Notes under the pieces: generated by a model
Databases searched by the model: none
Told to the model about the DNA's origin: nothing
The model's input: only the letters and a program-made list of their open reading frames with translations
Translations under genes and position numbers: made by a program
Origin: JBDTES01 sp039922435
GTDB taxonomy: Bacteria; Patescibacteriota; Saccharimonadia; Saccharimonadales; UBA4665
Assembly (NCBI GenBank): GCA_039922435.1
Contig: JBDTES010000021.1
Location: 1 to 30,946, forward strand
DNA: 30,946 bases
Direction: 5' to 3'
Shown here: piece after piece, positions 29,101-30,946 of the stretch
Layout: each line of letters starts with the position of its first letter
How positions within the stretch are numbered: the first letter of the stretch is position 1

Positions 29101-30946
29101 TGGTGGCGGTGGCGGTGCGGCAATAGGTGGCGGTGGCTCAGCAAATACCATAGCTATGTTTACGGCTGGTTCAGTAATTGCCGATTCTATACTTTCGCAA
29201 AATGCCGGCGGCACTACGCTAACTGTAGCCGGGGCCCTAAGTGTGGTCGGTACGATCTCTAGTAATAACACCATCACCGGTACACAGCTAATCTCTACCA
29301 TTGCAGACGGTACCGCTCCATTAGTAGTCACATCTACCACCAAGGTAACTAACCTGAATGCTGATCTACTGGATGGCCTAGACTCGACAGCCTTCCAGGT
29401 AGCTGGTAGCTATGCTCCAGCTAGTGGTTCTGCTAACTACATCCAGAATGGATCATCACAACAGGCCAGTTCTAACTTCAACATTAGTGGTACTGGTACA
29501 GCCAATCTATATAACTCAGTCACTGGTTACCAGTTCAATGGCACCGCTGGCTCAACCACCTCCTGTAGCGGTGGTCAGTTCCTTCAGAACCAAGTAGTTC
29601 AGGGTGGTATAACCACAGCAGGCAGTTGTTCAACAGCTGCTGGTATAACTGGCACTGGTACCGATGGAACTATCGCTATGTTCAGCGGTTCAGGTATCAA
29701 CATAGGCGATAGTATCCTGACACAGACTGGTACGGCTAGTATTAATGTCGCTGGCGATCTAAATGTAGCTAGTGGTAAATCTATAAACATTGGCTTACCA
29801 GCCTCTTATCAGACTTATACAACCTCGTCCTCGTTTGCTGGCAAGGTTAATTATAGTGCCGGTAACTTCCCGCGATCCGTCACCGGTTCCGACTTGAACG
29901 GCGACGGTAAGCCTGACTTAATTACAGCCAATTATGGCAGTAACAATGTCTCTGTACTCATGAACAACGGCAATGGTACCTTCCCAGCTAGCCCAACTAA
30001 CTACAGTGTCGGCAGTGATCCGGAGTCCGTCACTATTGCTGACGTCAACGGCGATGGCCACCCCGACCTAATTGTGGCCAATAATAACAGTAATTCAGTC
30101 TCTGTACTCATAAACAACGGCAATGGCACCTTTCCAGCTAGCCCAACTAACTACAGTGTCGGCAGTGGTCCACAATCAGTCACTATTGCTGACGTCAGCG
30201 GCGATGGCCACCCTGACATAATTACGTCTAACTACGATGATAGCAATGTCTCTGTACTCATAAACAACGGCAATGGCACCTTCCCAGCTATTCCGACTAA
30301 CTTCAGTGTTGGCAGTAATCCGCATTTCGTTTCAAGCGTTGATCTAAACGGCGACGGTAAGCCTGACCTAATTACAGCGAATTACATTAGTAGCGACGTC
30401 TCCGTCCTAATGAACGGCAGTGCTCTAGTTAATAACACTGGTACACTGAGCCTTAAGACGGCCAGCGCCATTACTGCTGGACTAATATTACAGGGGACCC
30501 CTGGCCAGTCAGCAGACTATCTTCGCATCCAAGATAGTAACAGTAACGCTATATTTGAAGTAGACGGTAACGGTAATGCTTCTTTCGCTGGTACGTTATC
30601 TGTATCTGGTTCTACTACACTACGCACTGGCCTAGCGGTCTCTAGTGGTATAACCACCGATAGTCTAACGGCCTCAGCTAGTCTAACCGCTAACTCCATT
30701 AACTCAGTCACTGGCTACCAGTTCAATGGTACGTCCGGTGCCAATACCAGCTGTAGCGGTGGCCAGTTCCTCCAGAACCAAGTAGTCCAGGGGGGTATAA
30801 CCACGGGCGGTACTTGTGTATCTGGTAACTCTGGCACCATCACCGGCTCGGGTACCGATGGCACAATAGCCATGTTCAGTGGCAGCGGTATAAACATTGG
30901 CGATAGCCTACTAACCCAAACAGCTGGAGCCATTAAGGTAACTGGT
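26102..30946 (+). CDS. Giant exported repeat protein (DUF1566 and FG-GAP/VCBS domains), 5' 1615 codons
   Basis: The frame is open from ATG 26102 through the right edge. A basic N-terminus (about 60 residues) precedes a hydrophobic segment (62-82) and a signal-peptidase-like TAHA site near 88, so the protein is exported. Residues about 90-200 (NFQARLETSTGSIAPDGNYSVQF..., ending SPRLALTSVPYAFQANSA) form a module common at the head of fibre-like surface proteins. Then come Thr/Ser/Gly-rich beta repeats; a DUF1566/Lcl-type domain at 487-640 (VGDIGPAGG, DWFLPSQAELN, YWWSSS, VRPIR); repeats YIQN (705, 855, 1113) and IAMF (M255, 1019, 1193, 1591); and four FG-GAP/VCBS repeats at about 1250-1440 with DLNGDGKPD-type calcium loops. 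Composition suits an adhesin or fibre on an epibiont surface. The function is inferred. Confidence 0.9.
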   Translation, partial: MFKPKPLKTVFYRFASRLKYGLRGELARGFHRFIDLNGQFACALRRITYLMGWFVATQKSRFILKFVGLIILGSAVLTPVIITSTAHALPNSTLNFQARLETSTGSIAPDGNYSVQFKLYDASTGGTSLWTETDGTIRVANGYLTVNLGATTPFPGSINWDDQLYLTMNVAGNGEMSPRLALTSVPYAFQANSARKLQVLQGSNTGTLNFDTLSTNQTITLPNASGEVCLSIGNCVGSGAGSAIGGSGTTGTIAMFTPDGYNIGNSILAQTGTTVGVAGTLQATAALQAPSLDTTAAGILTIGGTNATTVYLATNDIAHSIAIGTGAAAQTITIGSTTTGTDVAIQSSVSKVELSDAGVSIRSDSITLQNGTGTTNLFSTDGVNNIVQVGSATPSATPTIFVLNSYSGAADPTTGVNGAMYYNSSMGIFRCYNDGTWVNCAKAGGIGGVGTANKVAFFNNDGNLQTNSQFAWDDMTGSLTVGVPSVYSYNVGDIGPAGGVIFYDKGNNNGGWQYLEAAPVDISSSDWGCSGANITTGVSLGDGKQNTSNIIAAGCEGGSSAATIAANYIYGSYNDWFLPSQAELNELYGQKSLLGMSSGYWWSSSAGTTATARQQNFDNGSASTSNRGNAGLKVRPIRTVAGMSGAGLYVDTATGRIGVGTVAPGYKIDVEDGTGIVGKFSGRVIGGDAVNSNEFVTLGQANGAYIQNSTSPQSGANFNIGANGVIGGTLSVGGLTTATGGLTTGSDSTLTVGGSTVNTSLPISDLPTGGNIGSAADTVDKYTSFLISQTTAGQTLSIPAPTSSTNGRLIYITNVGTAGYTMSGSIISPGAAAAFIWNSVTNSWSLVSSGTTGNYIQNGTSVQTANFNIQSLSNSSVGVVISGASGQTADILQVSAYGVATPLVSVGASGQTVLQNATNSASALRVNNASGDSVLSVNTSAGQLVLGQSTSVNGALLFNNSTNSNSIKLQSAAPSGNYTYTLPDAGADDVVCLLNLGNCVGGGGGAAIGGGGSANTIAMFTAGSVIADSILSQNAGGTTLTVAGALSVVGTISSNNTITGTQLISTIADGTAPLVVTSTTKVTNLNADLLDGLDSTAFQVAGSYAPASGSANYIQNGSSQQASSNFNISGTGTANLYNSVTGYQFNGTAGSTTSCSGGQFLQNQVVQGGITTAGSCSTAAGITGTGTDGTIAMFSGSGINIGDSILTQTGTASINVAGDLNVASGKSINIGLPASYQTYTTSSSFAGKVNYSAGNFPRSVTGSDLNGDGKPDLITANYGSNNVSVLMNNGNGTFPASPTNYSVGSDPESVTIADVNGDGHPDLIVANNNSNSVSVLINNGNGTFPASPTNYSVGSGPQSVTIADVSGDGHPDIITSNYDDSNVSVLINNGNGTFPAIPTNFSVGSNPHFVSSVDLNGDGKPDLITANYISSDVSVLMNGSALVNNTGTLSLKTASAITAGLILQGTPGQSADYLRIQDSNSNAIFEVDGNGNASFAGTLSVSGSTTLRTGLAVSSGITTDSLTASASLTANSINSVTGYQFNGTSGANTSCSGGQFLQNQVVQGGITTGGTCVSGNSGTITGSGTDGTIAMFSGSGINIGDSLLTQTAGAIKVTG
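29513..29724 (+). repeat. Direct repeat inside the surface-protein gene, copy 1
   Basis: Begins AACTCAGTCACTGG and runs to GGCGATAGTATCC; it matches 30701-30918 at most bases with a net 6-nt length difference. The encoded unit holds YQFNG, a Cys in SCSGGQFLQNQVVQGG and DGTIAMFSGSGINIGDS. Confidence 0.8.
29849..30448 (+). repeat. Four tandem 150-bp repeats encoding FG-GAP/VCBS units
   Basis: The marker GTCTCTGTACTCA (last copy diverged) occurs at 29948, 30098, 30248 and 30398, an exact 150-bp (50-residue) period. Units 2 and 3 are most alike at DNA level, pointing to recent duplication. Each unit encodes D-x-N/S-G-D-G-x-P-D followed by SVLxNNGNGTFPA; the last is cut short at SVLMNGSA. Confidence 0.88.
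30701..30918 (+). repeat. Direct repeat inside the surface-protein gene, copy 2
   Basis: Second copy of 29513-29724, offset 1188 bp at the start and 1194 bp near the end. Synonymous third-position changes are common while protein is well kept, so the repeat is under coding constraint. Confidence 0.8.

Noticed and set aside
29038..29343. Antisense Val/Pro-rich frames across the surface-protein gene (also at 27236-27508, 29599-29790 and 30715-30933)
   Set aside because: They are reverse-strand shadows of a Thr/Gly/Ser-rich repeat gene, with low-complexity composition and no start signals.
29849..30448. CRISPR-like repeat array
   Set aside because: The 150-bp units have no short repeat/spacer structure and encode in-frame FG-GAP/VCBS motifs.

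Overview
The window reads as a chromosomal segment from a small-genome bacterium of the Patescibacteria/CPR group, most likely a Saccharibacteria (TM7)-type organism. The reasons are indirect: compact housekeeping proteins (IF-2 of 587 aa, adenylate kinase with a short lid, a four-domain S1), a B12-dependent class II ribonucleotide reductase, a DUF5663-like small protein, a KGG stress protein, an archaeal/eukaryotic-type IleRS, and a very large repeat-rich surface protein. TGA is used as a normal stop in several genes, so the UGA=Gly code of SR1/Gracilibacteria does not apply. Lineage is an inference; there is no 16S in the window.

Layout. 1-890: 3' part of 23S rRNA, a hairpin-rich spacer without tRNA, 5S rRNA and its terminator. 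895-2070: a leftward orphan gene (317 aa) enclosed between the intact 5S and a second, 5'-truncated copy of 5S plus terminator. 2097-3264: an orphan gene and a KGG-motif stress protein with a consensus promoter and a terminator-like leader hairpin. 3262-4544 (leftward): ROK-family sugar kinase and an HExxH metallopeptidase with a zinc ribbon. 4728-7995: ribosomal protein S1, IF-2 and a DUF5663-like protein. 8154-11568 (leftward): priA, def and fmt. 11721-14043: a winged-helix regulator, then rpsU, yqeY, adk and map, tightly packed. 14054-15052 (leftward): an orphan gene divergent from ftsA, with a palindrome over its promoter. 15153-17865: ftsA and ftsZ. 17900-21810: nrdR behind two NrdR-box-like palindromes, nrdJ, and a thioredoxin-fold protein lacking CxxC. 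21820-24965: a T-box riboswitch and ileS. 24998-25581: a structured leader, rplU and its terminator. 26102 to the right edge: the 5' 1615 codons of a giant exported protein that continues beyond the window.

How the genes work together. Most of the window is information processing: translation initiation (S1, IF-2, Fmt, Def, Map), ribosome parts (23S, 5S, S21, L21), tRNA charging (IleRS), dNTP supply (NrdJ under NrdR), replication restart (PriA) and division (FtsA/FtsZ). Fmt, Def and Map form a complete N-terminal formyl-Met addition and removal pathway.

Start sites appear to fall into two classes. About ten genes have a -10 box (TATAAT, TATACT or similar) only 6-10 nt before the start codon and no Shine-Dalgarno, suggesting leaderless or near-leaderless mRNAs. 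Others (S1, IF-2, KGG protein, nrdR, nrdJ, ileS) have long leaders with GGAGG-type sites, several with RNA structure.

The most unusual observations are: the ileS T-box with a complete seven-base bulge (TGGTACC) and paired flanks; an IleRS whose HIGH motif reads HVAT; the duplicated 5S 3' end flanking an orphan gene; a pair of near-identical hairpins 17 kb apart with a compensatory base change; and tandem NrdR boxes overlapping a possible short leader ORF.
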